From Haliea sp040221975 (GTDB lineage: Bacteria; Pseudomonadota; Gammaproteobacteria; Pseudomonadales; Halieaceae), in assembly GCA_040221975.1 (NCBI GenBank), contig JAVJWR010000006.1, positions 1 to 64,000 of the forward strand: a stretch of 64,000 nt of DNA, in the 5' to 3' direction. Positions 1 through 6,772 of this stretch are shown here, piece after piece. Both the position numbers and the translations under genes were made by a program. The number at the start of each line of letters is the position of its first letter. Position 1 is the first letter of the stretch. Under the pieces are notes generated by a model. The model was not told the DNA's origin. It saw nothing but the letters and a program-made list of their open reading frames with translations, and did no database searches.

Positions 1-1
1 G

Positions 2-139
2 ATGGTAATGCCGGGTGACAACGTGCAGATGGTTGTGACCCTGATTGCGCCGATCGCGATGGAAGACGGTCTGCGCTTTGCGATCCGCGAAGGCGGCCGC
101 ACCGTGGGTGCCGGCGTCGTCGCCAAGATCATCGAGTAA
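2..139 (+). CDS. tuf: Elongation factor Tu, C-terminal fragment (cut by window edge)
   Basis: The window opens inside the last 45 codons of an EF-Tu gene. The readable protein begins MVMPGDNVQMVVTL and ends VGAGVVAKIIE, the classic end of domain 3. EF-Tu is the GTPase that carries aminoacyl-tRNA to the ribosomal A site; the part seen here belongs to the beta-barrel that contacts tRNA and EF-Ts. The G domain lies upstream, outside the window. Its position just before the S10 operon is the usual str-S10 arrangement, although small genes intervene here before rpsJ. A strong terminator follows directly. Confidence 0.97.
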   Translation: MVMPGDNVQMVVTLIAPIAMEDGLRFAIREGGRTVGAGVVAKIIE

Positions 140-159
140 GAGCTCGAGCGTTAACGCAT

Positions 160-185
160 AGCCCGGCCTGGTGCCGGGCTTTTTC
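160..185 (+). terminator. Rho-independent terminator after tuf
   Basis: A perfect 8-bp stem (AGCCCGGC / GCCGGGCT) with a 5-nt loop is followed by five T residues. It lies 20 nt after the tuf stop codon and should end the tuf transcript before the convergent TM2 gene. Confidence 0.92.
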
Positions 186-199
186 GTTTCTGGACCCGG

Positions 200-559
200 C
201 TACCGGTTCTTCTCGGAAATCTGCCCGTTCAGGGTCAGGAAGTCGTACAGTATCCCCAGGCCGAACAGGCCCACAGTCAGCAGGTAGATCAGACCGGTGA
301 TGATCTTGCCCATGTAGAAGCGGTGGACCCCGAAGATTCCCAGGAAGGTCAACAGTATCCAGGCGAGGTTGTAGTCGACCGGACCTTCGCTGTAGCGCCG
401 GTCCGCGGCCCGGGACATGCCGGGTATCAGGAACAGGTCGATAATCCAGCCAATGAACAGCAGCCCCAGGGTAAAGAACCAGATGACACCGGTAATCTGC
501 CGCCCATAATAGAAGCGGTGGGCCCCCATGAAGCCGAAAATCCAGAGCAGGTAGCCCAT
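200..559 (-). CDS. TM2-domain membrane protein
   Basis: About 119 residues with two tandem TM2-like units. Each has a hydrophobic segment followed by a G-hHRFYxG motif (GAHRFYYGRQITG near residues 11-23 and GVHRFYMGKIITG in the second half) and then a second hydrophobic stretch, giving about four membrane helices. TM2 proteins are small inner-membrane proteins, mostly of unknown function. I chose the ATG at 559 because it starts directly at MGYLLWIFGF; longer frames run into the GC repeat tract and read as low-complexity RPGQ repeats, which are unlikely to be protein. No strong ribosome site sits at 559 (GGAAGG lies about 20 nt upstream), so a GTG at 592 is possible. It is convergent with tuf. 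Confidence 0.8.
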   Translation of the reverse strand: MGYLLWIFGFMGAHRFYYGRQITGVIWFFTLGLLFIGWIIDLFLIPGMSRAADRRYSEGPVDYNLAWILLTFLGIFGVHRFYMGKIITGLIYLLTVGLFGLGILYDFLTLNGQISEKNR

Positions 560-699
560 GAATACCGAATGTGTCTCGTTGCCTTCCCGCACTGGCCTGA
601 ACTCCGTACAATGTGTGCCCCTATCGTCTGCTGCAGCCGACTTCGGGTCAAGCACAAGTTGGTGTCGCGGGCAGGACATCTGGATAGCCTGCCCGGCCG

Positions 700-744
700 G
701 GCCGGGCCTGATCTGGCCGGGCCTGACCTGGCCGGGCCTGATCT
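700..744. repeat. GC-rich tandem repeat, three 15-bp units
   Basis: Three direct copies of a 15-bp unit GGCCGGGCCTGATCT (the second copy has ACCT in place of ATCT) lie between the divergent TM2 and YdcH-like genes. The core TGGCCGGGC recurs in the repeats at 1066-1169 and 25306-25369. Apart from this tract, the 260-bp gap 560-819 shows only ordinary upstream sequence and no further gene. Confidence 0.85.
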
Positions 745-819
745 GGATCATGGAGTCGAGGCCGCGGCTGCACTATGCTGCCGAAGTGGCAAAATCAGCC
801 CGATTCACAAGGAGTCACC

Positions 820-1065
820 ATGTCAGTAGAACACCATGACCTTATCCACGAATTTCCGGAATTTCGCGACCGCATCCACGAACTGAAAATGGGGGACGCA
901 CACTTCCGCAAGCTGTTTGACGAGTACCACGAGCTGACGCGAAGCATTGAGAACATGGAAAATGAAGTGACGCCGGTGGCGACACATACAGAGGAGCAGG
1001 CCAAGGTGCGTCGCTTGCACCTCAAGGACGCCCTGTACTGCATGTTGAATGCGGCGGCCGGCTAG
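820..1065 (+). CDS. YdcH/DUF465 family small protein
   Basis: An 81-residue charged, helical protein beginning MSVEHHDLIHEFPEFRDRI. The pattern of an N-terminal HDL..EFPE segment, then a KMGDAHFRKLFDEYHELTR helix and a basic KVRRLHLKD segment, is that of the YdcH family, small alpha-hairpin proteins with no established biochemical role. The ATG at 820 is chosen over the in-frame ATG at 775 because AAGGAG sits at 810-815, about 5 nt before it. The stop codon runs straight into a tandem-repeat tract. The downstream neighbour is a DksA-like zinc-finger gene; the repeats make co-transcription uncertain. Confidence 0.85.
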   Translation: MSVEHHDLIHEFPEFRDRIHELKMGDAHFRKLFDEYHELTRSIENMENEVTPVATHTEEQAKVRRLHLKDALYCMLNAAAG

Positions 1066-1169
1066 GTGCCGGCTAGGTGCGGCCGGCCAGGTGCGGCAGC
1101 CGGCCAGGTGCGGCGGCCAGGCGCCCATGACCAGGCGTCCCTGACCGGGCGTCCCTGACCGGGCGTCCC
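1066..1169. repeat. Mosaic GC-rich tandem repeats between ydcH-like and dksA-like genes
   Basis: The gap is almost entirely repeats. Short copies of GCCGGCTAGGT and GGCCGGCCAGGTGCGGC come first, then three 14-bp units of TGACCGGGCGTCCC (the first with ACCAGG) at 1128-1169. The core is shared with the tracts at 700 and 25306. The first copies overlap the 3' end of the preceding gene, whose last codons are GCGGCGGCCGGC. Confidence 0.85.
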
Positions 1170-1192
1170 AATAAATGTAGAGGAGGTATGAT

Positions 1193-1507
1193 GTGACGGA
1201 ATCGGCAATTCGGGCCCAGCTCGAAGCAAAGCTGGCAGGACTTGAGCAGCGTCTCGCCAGCATCAAGCGCGATGTTACCCGCAGTCACTCGATCGACTCG
1301 GCTGAGCAGGCACAGGAGCGCGAGAACGATGAGGTCGAGGAAGCCATTGGGGTGGAGACCGAGCAGTCCCTCCGCGATGTCAAGGCGGCTCTGGCGCGGC
1401 TGGACGAGGGGCTCTACGGAATCTGCGAGCGTTGCGGCGACGAAATTGCCCCGGGCCGGCTTGAGGTCTTGCCGGAAACCGTGTTGTGTGTGAAATGTGC
1501 GCAATAA
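1193..1507 (+). CDS. DksA/TraR-family C4 zinc-finger protein
   Basis: A 104-residue protein with an N-terminal coiled-coil-prone segment (about residues 1-70, rich in E, A, Q, R) and a C-terminal zinc finger, CERC-x17-CVKC (about residues 81-103). This is the YbiI/TraR/DksA zinc-finger signature. DksA relatives bind the RNA polymerase secondary channel, but the protein lacks the full-length DksA N-terminal region (about 150 residues), so a role like DksA is only possible. The start is a GTG at 1193 with AGGAGG 6 nt upstream; the nearby ATG at 1191 is closed at once by TGA. Confidence 0.85.
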   Translation: MTESAIRAQLEAKLAGLEQRLASIKRDVTRSHSIDSAEQAQERENDEVEEAIGVETEQSLRDVKAALARLDEGLYGICERCGDEIAPGRLEVLPETVLCVKCAQ

Positions 1508-1542
1508 GTGGCGCGCCCCGCTAAAATAATCCGGAGGCCTGC

Positions 1543-1571
1543 TTGACAGGCAGGTAGGCGCTCATTAGAAT
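1543..1571 (+). promoter_or_regulatory. Sigma-70-type promoter of the S10 operon
   Basis: TTGACA (1543-1548) and TAGAAT (1566-1571) are separated by exactly 17 bp. This is a near-consensus promoter, as expected for the main ribosomal protein transcript. Transcription should start near 1578, leaving a leader of about 60 nt before rpsJ. Confidence 0.9.
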
Positions 1572-1586
1572 TCGCGTTCCTTTTTC

Positions 1587-1617
1587 GGGGGGCTCCTTCG
1601 CGGACCCCTGGTTTTTT
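1587..1617 (+). promoter_or_regulatory. Possible attenuator hairpin in the S10 leader
   Basis: In the rpsJ leader, GGGG (with GC) then TCC pair with GGA then CCCC around a TTCGC loop, followed by TTTTTT at 1612-1617, about 20 nt before the rpsJ start. It has the form of an intrinsic terminator. In E. coli the S10 leader is the target of L4-mediated attenuation; whether this much shorter leader works that way is not known. Confidence 0.5.
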
Positions 1618-1637
1618 ATTGATTGGAGTTAGGTCTG

Positions 1638-1949
1638 GTGCAGAGTCAACGCATTCGTATTCGCCTCAAGGCTTTCGACCACCGCCTGATAGATACGTCT
1701 ACTCAGGAGATCGTGGAAACGGCACGCCGTACCGGTGCCCAGGTCAAGGGGCCGATCCCGCTTCCGACCCGGAAAGAAAAGTTCACCGTGCTGATTTCAC
1801 CGCACGTTAATAAAGATGCGCGTGATCAGTACGAGATTCGTACTCACAAGCGTCTGTTGGACATCGTGGAGCCCACGGAAAAAACCGTGGACGCCCTGAT
1901 GAAACTGGACCTGGCAGCAGGTGTGGAAGTACAGATCAGTCTTGGTTAA
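1638..1949 (+). CDS. rpsJ: 30S ribosomal protein S10
   Basis: A 103-residue protein, the standard length for S10, beginning (M)QSQRIRIRLKAFDHRL and containing the conserved loop PLPTRKEKFTVLISPHVNKD. S10 is in the 30S head and, as NusE, also works in transcription antitermination with NusB. The GTG at 1638 gives the family N-terminus; a TTG at 1623 would add five residues that S10 proteins lack. It is the first gene of the S10 operon, behind a near-consensus promoter and a terminator-like leader hairpin. Confidence 0.98.
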   Translation: MQSQRIRIRLKAFDHRLIDTSTQEIVETARRTGAQVKGPIPLPTRKEKFTVLISPHVNKDARDQYEIRTHKRLLDIVEPTEKTVDALMKLDLAAGVEVQISLG

Positions 1950-2072
1950 CTACAATTTGTAGCAAGACCTGCCCGCAGGCCCACATGGTCTGCGGGTGTG
2001 TAACGCCCGGTTCTTTAAAGCAAGGCGGGGCGGCCATAGAGGGTAAGCCCCGTACACTGAGAGGTTAGCAAA
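1950..2072 (+). other. Structured rpsJ-rplC spacer
   Basis: This 123-nt gap is long for an S10 operon. It holds a perfect 7-bp stem, CCCGCAG (1972-1978) with CTGCGGG (1990-1996), a CTACAA..TTGTAG near-palindrome at its start, and further complementary GC blocks (CGCCC with GGGGCG) before the rplC start. No reading frame of note is present. It may be a regulatory or processing element. Confidence 0.5.
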
Positions 2073-2708
2073 ATGACTATTGGCTTAGTCGGCCGCAAGT
2101 CCGGTATGACTCGTGTTTTTACCGAGGACGGCGCATCCATCCCAGTAACCGTAGTGGAGGTCTCTCCAAACCGGGTTACTCAGATCAAAGAGCTCGAGAG
2201 CCACGGCTATCGTGCGATTCAGGTGACTGCGGGCAACCGCAAGGCCTCGAAAGTGAGTAAATCAGAAGCCGGACACTTCGCCAAGGCGGGTGTCGAGGCG
2301 GGCTACGGTTTGTGGGAATTCCGCCTCGGTGCGAGCGATGACGCTCCCGCTGTCGGTTCCGAATTGACCGTAGAGCGCTTCGAGGCCGGGCAGAAAGTTG
2401 ATGTGGCGGGCAAGTCCAAGGGCAAGGGTTTCCAGGGCGTTATCAAGCGCTGGAACTTTTCCATGCAGGACGCTACCCACGGCAACTCCCTGTCGCACCG
2501 TGCCCCGGGTTCCATCGGCCAGTGCCAAACGCCTGGTCGCGTTTTCAAGGGCAAGAAGATGTCCGGGCACATGGGTGCAGAGAATGTCACCACCCAGGGG
2601 TTGGAAATCGTGCGCGTTGATCTGGAGCGGAACCTGCTCCTCATCAAGGGCGCTGTCCCCGGTGCACCCGGCGGCGACGTGATCGTGCGTCCCGCGGTCA
2701 AGGCTTAA
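2073..2708 (+). CDS. rplC: 50S ribosomal protein L3
   Basis: A 211-residue L3 starting MTIGLVGRKSGMTRVF. The conserved loop GRVFKGKKMSGHMG (about residues 151-164), which reaches toward the peptidyl transferase centre, is intact. The preceding RAPGSIGQ stretch matches the region whose glutamine is methylated in E. coli L3. L3 is an early assembly protein of the 50S subunit, binding the 3' domains of 23S rRNA. The ATG at 2073 has GAGAGG upstream. It follows an unusually long, structured spacer after rpsJ and is 18 nt before rplD. Confidence 0.98.
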   Translation: MTIGLVGRKSGMTRVFTEDGASIPVTVVEVSPNRVTQIKELESHGYRAIQVTAGNRKASKVSKSEAGHFAKAGVEAGYGLWEFRLGASDDAPAVGSELTVERFEAGQKVDVAGKSKGKGFQGVIKRWNFSMQDATHGNSLSHRAPGSIGQCQTPGRVFKGKKMSGHMGAENVTTQGLEIVRVDLERNLLLIKGAVPGAPGGDVIVRPAVKA

Positions 2709-2726
2709 GGTTAGGGGGTCTCTAGC

Positions 2727-3344
2727 GTGGAATTGAGTGTAGTCAAGCCAGGTAACGCCACAGCGGGCACGGTTTCCGTGTCTGATGTCGCCTTTGCCCG
2801 CGAGTACAATGAGGACCTGGTTCACCAGGTGGTTACTGCCTATCTGGCCGGCGCCCGTCAGGGCACCCGGGCCCAGAAGACCCGCTCTGAAGTGAGTGGC
2901 GGTGGCAAGAAGCCGTGGCGCCAGAAGGGCACCGGCCGCGCCCGAGCGGGAACCATTCGTTCGCCCATCTGGCGCAGCGGCGGTGTGACCTTTGCGGCCC
3001 GGCCGCAGGATCATTCGCAGAAAGTGAACCGCAAGATGTACCGCGCGGCCATGCGTTCAATCATGTCCGAGCTGGCCCGCCAGGGTCGCCTGCTGGTGGT
3101 TGAAAGTGTCGAGATTGAGGCGCCGAAGACCAAGCTGCTGGTGCAGCAGCTGGGTGAATACGGGCTCGACAACGTGCTGATCGTGACCTCGGAGCTGGGT
3201 GAAAACCTGTATCTCGCGGCTCGCAACCTGCACAAGGTGGACGTGCGCGATGTCGACGGCGTGGACCCGGTCAGCCTGATCGCCTATGACAAGGTGATGG
3301 TCACCGTCGATGCGGTGAAGAAGTTTGAGGAGATGCTGGCATGA
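2727..3344 (+). CDS. rplD: 50S ribosomal protein L4
   Basis: A 205-residue L4 with the basic extended loop (TRSEVSGGGKKPWRQKGTGR, about residues 52-71) that lines the nascent peptide tunnel. L4 is an assembly initiator of the 50S subunit and in E. coli also represses its own operon by acting on the S10 leader; the terminator-like hairpin ahead of rpsJ makes a similar loop conceivable here. The start is GTG at 2727. The last codon overlaps the start of rplW by 4 nt, pointing to translational coupling. Confidence 0.98.
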   Translation: MELSVVKPGNATAGTVSVSDVAFAREYNEDLVHQVVTAYLAGARQGTRAQKTRSEVSGGGKKPWRQKGTGRARAGTIRSPIWRSGGVTFAARPQDHSQKVNRKMYRAAMRSIMSELARQGRLLVVESVEIEAPKTKLLVQQLGEYGLDNVLIVTSELGENLYLAARNLHKVDVRDVDGVDPVSLIAYDKVMVTVDAVKKFEEMLA

Positions 3345-3637
3345 ACCAGGAGCGAATTTTCCAGGTGCTGGTCGCCCCGCACGTGTCCGAAAAGGCCGCG
3401 GTGCTGGCAGACAGTAATAACCAGTACGTGTTCAAGGTTGCGGTCAACGCAACCAAGGCCGAAATCAAGAAGTCGGTTGAGCAGCTGTTCAAGGTCAAGG
3501 TTGACGCGGTCCAGACTCTCAAGGTCAAGGGCAAGGTCAAGCGCAACAAGTACGGCCTGAGCGCCAAGCCGACCTGGAAGAAAGCATATGTTCAACTGGA
3601 GCAGGGTCAGGACATTGACTTTGCCGTGGCTGAATAA
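3341..3637 (+). CDS. rplW: 50S ribosomal protein L23
   Basis: A 98-residue L23 (MNQERIFQVLVAPHVSEKAA), of usual length. L23 sits at the mouth of the peptide exit tunnel and is the docking site for trigger factor and the signal recognition particle. The central basic loop KVKGKVKRNKYGLSAKPTWKK, which runs into the tunnel, is present. The ATGA overlap with rplD gives the start. It is followed after 14 nt by rplB. Confidence 0.98.
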   Translation: MNQERIFQVLVAPHVSEKAAVLADSNNQYVFKVAVNATKAEIKKSVEQLFKVKVDAVQTLKVKGKVKRNKYGLSAKPTWKKAYVQLEQGQDIDFAVAE

Positions 3638-3651
3638 GGAGTAGGTTCGAG

Positions 3652-4479
3652 ATGGCAGTATTAACAAGTAAGCCCACTTCGCCCGGACGTCGTCACGTCG
3701 TCCGTGTGACGACTGAGGACCTGCACAAGGGCGCTCCCTATGCCCCGCTGCTGGAAAAGCAGACCCGCAATGGTGGCCGCAACAACAACGGTCGTATCAC
3801 CACGCGGCACATCGGTGGCGGCCACAAGCAGCACTACCGCATCATTGATTTCAAGCGCACCAAGGACGGTATCCCGGCCAAGGTTGAGCGGATTGAATAT
3901 GACCCGAACCGTACCGCGCACATTGCGCTGCTGCTGTTCGCTGATGGCGAGCGCCGCTACATTATCGCACCCAAGGGTGTGAAGGCCGGTGATGCCCTGC
4001 AGTCCGGTGCCGCAGCGCCGATCAAGAACGGCAACTGCCTGCCGCTGCGCAACATCCCGGTGGGCTCCGTGATCCATGCGGTCGAATTGAAGCCGGGCAA
4101 GGGTGCCCAGCTTGCACGCTCGGCGGGTGCTTCCATCCAGCTGGTCGCTCGGGAAGGCCAGTACGCGACACTGCGCTTGCGCTCTGGCGAAATGCGCAAG
4201 GTGCTGTCCGACTGCCGCGCAACCCTGGGCGAAGTGTCGAACTCCGAGCACAGCCTGCGCAAGCTCGGCAAGGCTGGCGCCACGCGCTGGCGCGGTGTGC
4301 GCCCGACTGTTCGCGGTGTGGCGATGAACCCGGTCGATCACCCGCATGGTGGTGGCGAGGGTCGCACCTCCGGTGGCCGTCATCCGGTCAGCCCCTGGGG
4401 TACTCCGACCAAGGGATACAAGACGCGCTCGAACAAGCGCACTGACGGCCTCATTATACGCCGTCGTGGCAAGAAGTAA
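3652..4479 (+). CDS. rplB: 50S ribosomal protein L2
   Basis: A 275-residue L2 with the OB-fold and SH3-like domains and the near-invariant C-terminal motif MNPVDHPHGGGEGRT (about residues 224-238), whose histidine lies close to the peptidyl transferase centre. L2 bridges the 30S and 50S subunits and is needed for their association. The basic tail KRTDGLIIRRRGKK is typical. The ATG at 3652 has a weak AGGAG site. It is the central gene of the S10 operon and shows nothing unusual. Confidence 0.98.
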   Translation: MAVLTSKPTSPGRRHVVRVTTEDLHKGAPYAPLLEKQTRNGGRNNNGRITTRHIGGGHKQHYRIIDFKRTKDGIPAKVERIEYDPNRTAHIALLLFADGERRYIIAPKGVKAGDALQSGAAAPIKNGNCLPLRNIPVGSVIHAVELKPGKGAQLARSAGASIQLVAREGQYATLRLRSGEMRKVLSDCRATLGEVSNSEHSLRKLGKAGATRWRGVRPTVRGVAMNPVDHPHGGGEGRTSGGRHPVSPWGTPTKGYKTRSNKRTDGLIIRRRGKK

Positions 4480-4515
4480 GTTCGGTCGACAGACTAGAGA
4501 TTAGAGGAAGACACT

Positions 4516-4791
4516 GTGCCGCGTTCACTGAAGAAAGGTCCATTTATCGACCTTCACTTGATTAAGAAAGTCGAAGCCGCGATTGAGAGCAACGATCGTC
4601 GTCCGATCAAGACCTGGTCGCGCCGTTCCATGATATCGCCCGATATGGTTGGTCTGACGATCGCCGTTCACAACGGCCGGCAGCACGTTCCGGTGTTGAT
4701 CAACGAAGACATGGTTGGTCACAAGCTCGGTGAATTTGCGGCGACCCGTACGTTCAAGGGCCACATTGTGGACAAGAAGGCGAAGCGCTGA
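4516..4791 (+). CDS. rpsS: 30S ribosomal protein S19
   Basis: A 91-residue S19 beginning MPRSLKKGPFIDLHLIKKV, the family signature, and containing VGHKLGEFAATRTFKGH near the C-terminus. S19 binds the 16S rRNA head with S13 and contacts the A-site tRNA region. The start is a GTG at 4516 preceded by GAGGAAG. It lies 36 nt after rplB and 28 nt before rplV in the S10 operon. Confidence 0.98.
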   Translation: MPRSLKKGPFIDLHLIKKVEAAIESNDRRPIKTWSRRSMISPDMVGLTIAVHNGRQHVPVLINEDMVGHKLGEFAATRTFKGHIVDKKAKR

Positions 4792-4819
4792 GCGCTGGTC
4801 TATAGCGAGGTTTAGGAAG

Positions 4820-5158
4820 ATGGAAGTTGCAGCAAGACTGAAAGGCGCGCGGATCTCGGCCCAGAAAGCCCGCCTGGTCGCAGACCAGGTACGTGGCAAG
4901 CCCGTGGAAGAGGCGCTGAGCCTGCTGGAATTCAGCACCAAGAAGGCGGCCCATATTGTCAAGAAGATCCTTGACTCTGCGATTGCCAACGCGGAAAACA
5001 ATGAAGGTGCGGACGTGGACGAGTTGAAAGTGTCCAGCATCTTCGTGGATGAAGGTATGACCATGAAGCGTCTGCGGCCTCGAGCCAAGGGTCGCGCTGA
5101 TCGGATTTTAAAGCGCACCTGTCATATCACAGTGAAAGTTGCAGACGGCCAAAGCTAA
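4820..5158 (+). CDS. rplV: 50S ribosomal protein L22
   Basis: A 112-residue L22 (MEVAARLKGARISAQKARL). The long beta-hairpin that lines the exit tunnel is visible near residues 80-100 (VDEGMTMKRLRPRAKGRADRI), the place where macrolide-resistance changes occur in other bacteria; no deletion is seen here. The ATG at 4820 is chosen because it has AGGA 4 nt upstream and gives the usual N-terminus; the longer open frame reads back into rpsS and is not coding. Confidence 0.97.
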   Translation: MEVAARLKGARISAQKARLVADQVRGKPVEEALSLLEFSTKKAAHIVKKILDSAIANAENNEGADVDELKVSSIFVDEGMTMKRLRPRAKGRADRILKRTCHITVKVADGQS

Positions 5159-5175
5159 GTTCAGGAGAAGACCAC

Positions 5176-5847
5176 ATGGGTCAGAAAGTACATCCGGTCG
5201 GCATACGGTTGGGAATCGTCAAGGATCATAATTCGATCTGGTATGCGGATAGCAAAAACTATGCGAAGACGCTGATCACCGACCTCGCTGTGCGCAAGTA
5301 CATCGAGAAGACGCTGGACCACGCGTCGGTCAGCCGTGTAGTAATCGAGCGTCCGGCGCAGACTGCACGAATCACCATTCACACTGCCCGCCCCGGCATT
5401 GTTATTGGCAAGAAGGGTGAGGACGTGGATGGTCTGCGCAAGAAGCTGGCCGAGCTGATGGGTGTGCCCGTGCACATCAACATCGAAGAGATCCGCAAGC
5501 CGGATCTGGATGCCAAGCTAGTCGCCCAGAACGTGGCGCAGCAGCTTGAGCGCCGGGTGATGTTTCGCCGGGCGATGAAGCGTGTGGTGCAGAACGCCAT
5601 GCGCCAGGGTGCGGAGGGTATCAAGATCCAGGTGGGTGGTCGCCTGGGCGGTGCCGAGATTGCCCGTACCGAATGGTACCGCGAAGGTCGTGTGCCGCTG
5701 CACACCCTGCGTGCGGATATTGATTACGCCACCTACGAGGCATCCACGACCTACGGCATCATCGGGGTCAAGGTGTGGATCTTCAAGGGTGAAGTGATTG
5801 GCACTGAAGGCCATTCCGACGGCGCCAAGAAGACAGCAACTAATTAA
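5176..5847 (+). CDS. rpsC: 30S ribosomal protein S3
   Basis: A 223-residue S3 (MGQKVHPVGIRLGIVKDHN), about ten residues shorter than E. coli S3 at the C-terminus. The KH domain signature GIVIGKKGEDVDGLR (about residues 74-88) is present, as is the C-terminal GGRLGGAEIARTEWYREGRVP block. S3 helps form the mRNA entry channel and its helicase activity. It is 17 nt after rplV and 11 nt before rplP. Confidence 0.98.
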   Translation: MGQKVHPVGIRLGIVKDHNSIWYADSKNYAKTLITDLAVRKYIEKTLDHASVSRVVIERPAQTARITIHTARPGIVIGKKGEDVDGLRKKLAELMGVPVHINIEEIRKPDLDAKLVAQNVAQQLERRVMFRRAMKRVVQNAMRQGAEGIKIQVGGRLGGAEIARTEWYREGRVPLHTLRADIDYATYEASTTYGIIGVKVWIFKGEVIGTEGHSDGAKKTATN

Positions 5848-5858
5848 GGGTTACGCAG

Positions 5859-6272
5859 ATGCTTCAACCAAAGCGTACTAAATTTCGCAAGATGATGAAG
5901 GGCCGCAATCGCGGCCTGGCCGAGCGTGGCAGCAAGGTAAGCTTCGGCGAATTCGGTTTGAAGGCGACTGGCCGCGGCCGTATTACGGCGCGGCAGATCG
6001 AGGCGGCCCGTCGTGCGATGACACGCCACATCAAGCGTGGTGGCAAGATCTGGATCCGCGTCTTCCCGGACAAGCCGATTACCGGCAAGCCACTGGAAGT
6101 TCGTCAGGGCAAGGGCAAGGGTAACGTTGAGTACTGGGTGGCACAGGTTCAGCCCGGAAAGGTGCTGTACGAAGTGCAGGGCGTATCCGAGGAGCTTGCG
6201 CGTGAAGCATTCGCGCTGGCAGCTGCCAAGATCCCGGTGGCGACAACATTTGTAAAACGGTCGGTGATGTGA
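5859..6272 (+). CDS. rplP: 50S ribosomal protein L16
   Basis: A 137-residue L16, equal to the E. coli length of about 136, beginning MLQPKRTKFRKMMKGRNRG. The central motif GKGKGNVEYWVAQVQPG contains the region near the arginine that is hydroxylated in E. coli. L16 positions the A-site tRNA and is a late 50S assembly protein. Its TGA stop overlaps the rpmC ATG by one base, pointing to translational coupling. Confidence 0.98.
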   Translation: MLQPKRTKFRKMMKGRNRGLAERGSKVSFGEFGLKATGRGRITARQIEAARRAMTRHIKRGGKIWIRVFPDKPITGKPLEVRQGKGKGNVEYWVAQVQPGKVLYEVQGVSEELAREAFALAAAKIPVATTFVKRSVM

Positions 6273-6463
6273 TGAAAGCTAGCGAATTGCGTGATAAGTC
6301 CGCGGAGGACCTGAACAAGCAGTTGCTTACCCTGCGTGAAGAGCAGTTCAAGCTGCGGATGCAGAAGTCAACTGGTCAGCTTGGGCAGACACATCTGCTG
6401 CAACAGAACCAGCGCGACATCGCACGCGTCAAGACTGTACTGAATGAAAAGGCGGGTAACTGA
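6272..6463 (+). CDS. rpmC: 50S ribosomal protein L29
   Basis: A 63-residue L29, the usual length, made of two helices (MKASELRDKSAEDLNKQLL and a QNQRDIARVKTVLNEK tail). L29 sits beside L23 at the tunnel exit. Two start codons are adjacent: GTG at 6269 and ATG at 6272. I chose the ATG because it gives the canonical MKASELR start and an ATGA-type overlap with rplP. It is 2 nt before rpsQ. Confidence 0.97.
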   Translation: MKASELRDKSAEDLNKQLLTLREEQFKLRMQKSTGQLGQTHLLQQNQRDIARVKTVLNEKAGN

Positions 6464-6465
6464 AC

Positions 6466-6732
6466 ATGTCTGGTGCAGAGAAGCGGATACGGACGGCGAC
6501 CGGCAAGGTTGTCAGCAACAAAATGGACAAAACCATCACGGTTCTGATTGAGCGTCGGGTCAAGCACCCGGTGTACGGCAAGTACATTACCCGCTCTTCC
6601 AAGATCCATGCGCATGATGAAGAGAATGTGTGTGGTATTGGCGATACCGTCAAGGTTACCGAGTCGCGGCCCATTTCCAAGAGCAAGACCTGGAAGTTGC
6701 TCGAAGTCGTGGAAAGTGCCCCACAGGTATAA
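6466..6732 (+). CDS. rpsQ: 30S ribosomal protein S17
   Basis: An 88-residue S17, an OB-fold protein that binds early to the 5' domain of 16S rRNA. The conserved strand TGKVVSNKMDKTITVLIERRVKHP (residues 11 onward) and the IGDTVKVTESRPISKSKTW segment are intact. It is the last gene of the S10 part of the cluster; 40 nt separate it from rplN, and I see no terminator or clear promoter in that gap, so transcription probably continues into the spc genes. Confidence 0.97.
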   Translation: MSGAEKRIRTATGKVVSNKMDKTITVLIERRVKHPVYGKYITRSSKIHAHDEENVCGIGDTVKVTESRPISKSKTWKLLEVVESAPQV

Positions 6733-6772
6733 GCGCTGTATTTTGCGGTCTGGCCGCAGTTTGGAGTAAGAG

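Noticed and set aside
323..829. 168-codon plus-strand frame overlapping the TM2 gene
   Set aside because: It runs through the GC repeat tract and opposite a clear two-unit TM2 protein, so it is a shadow.
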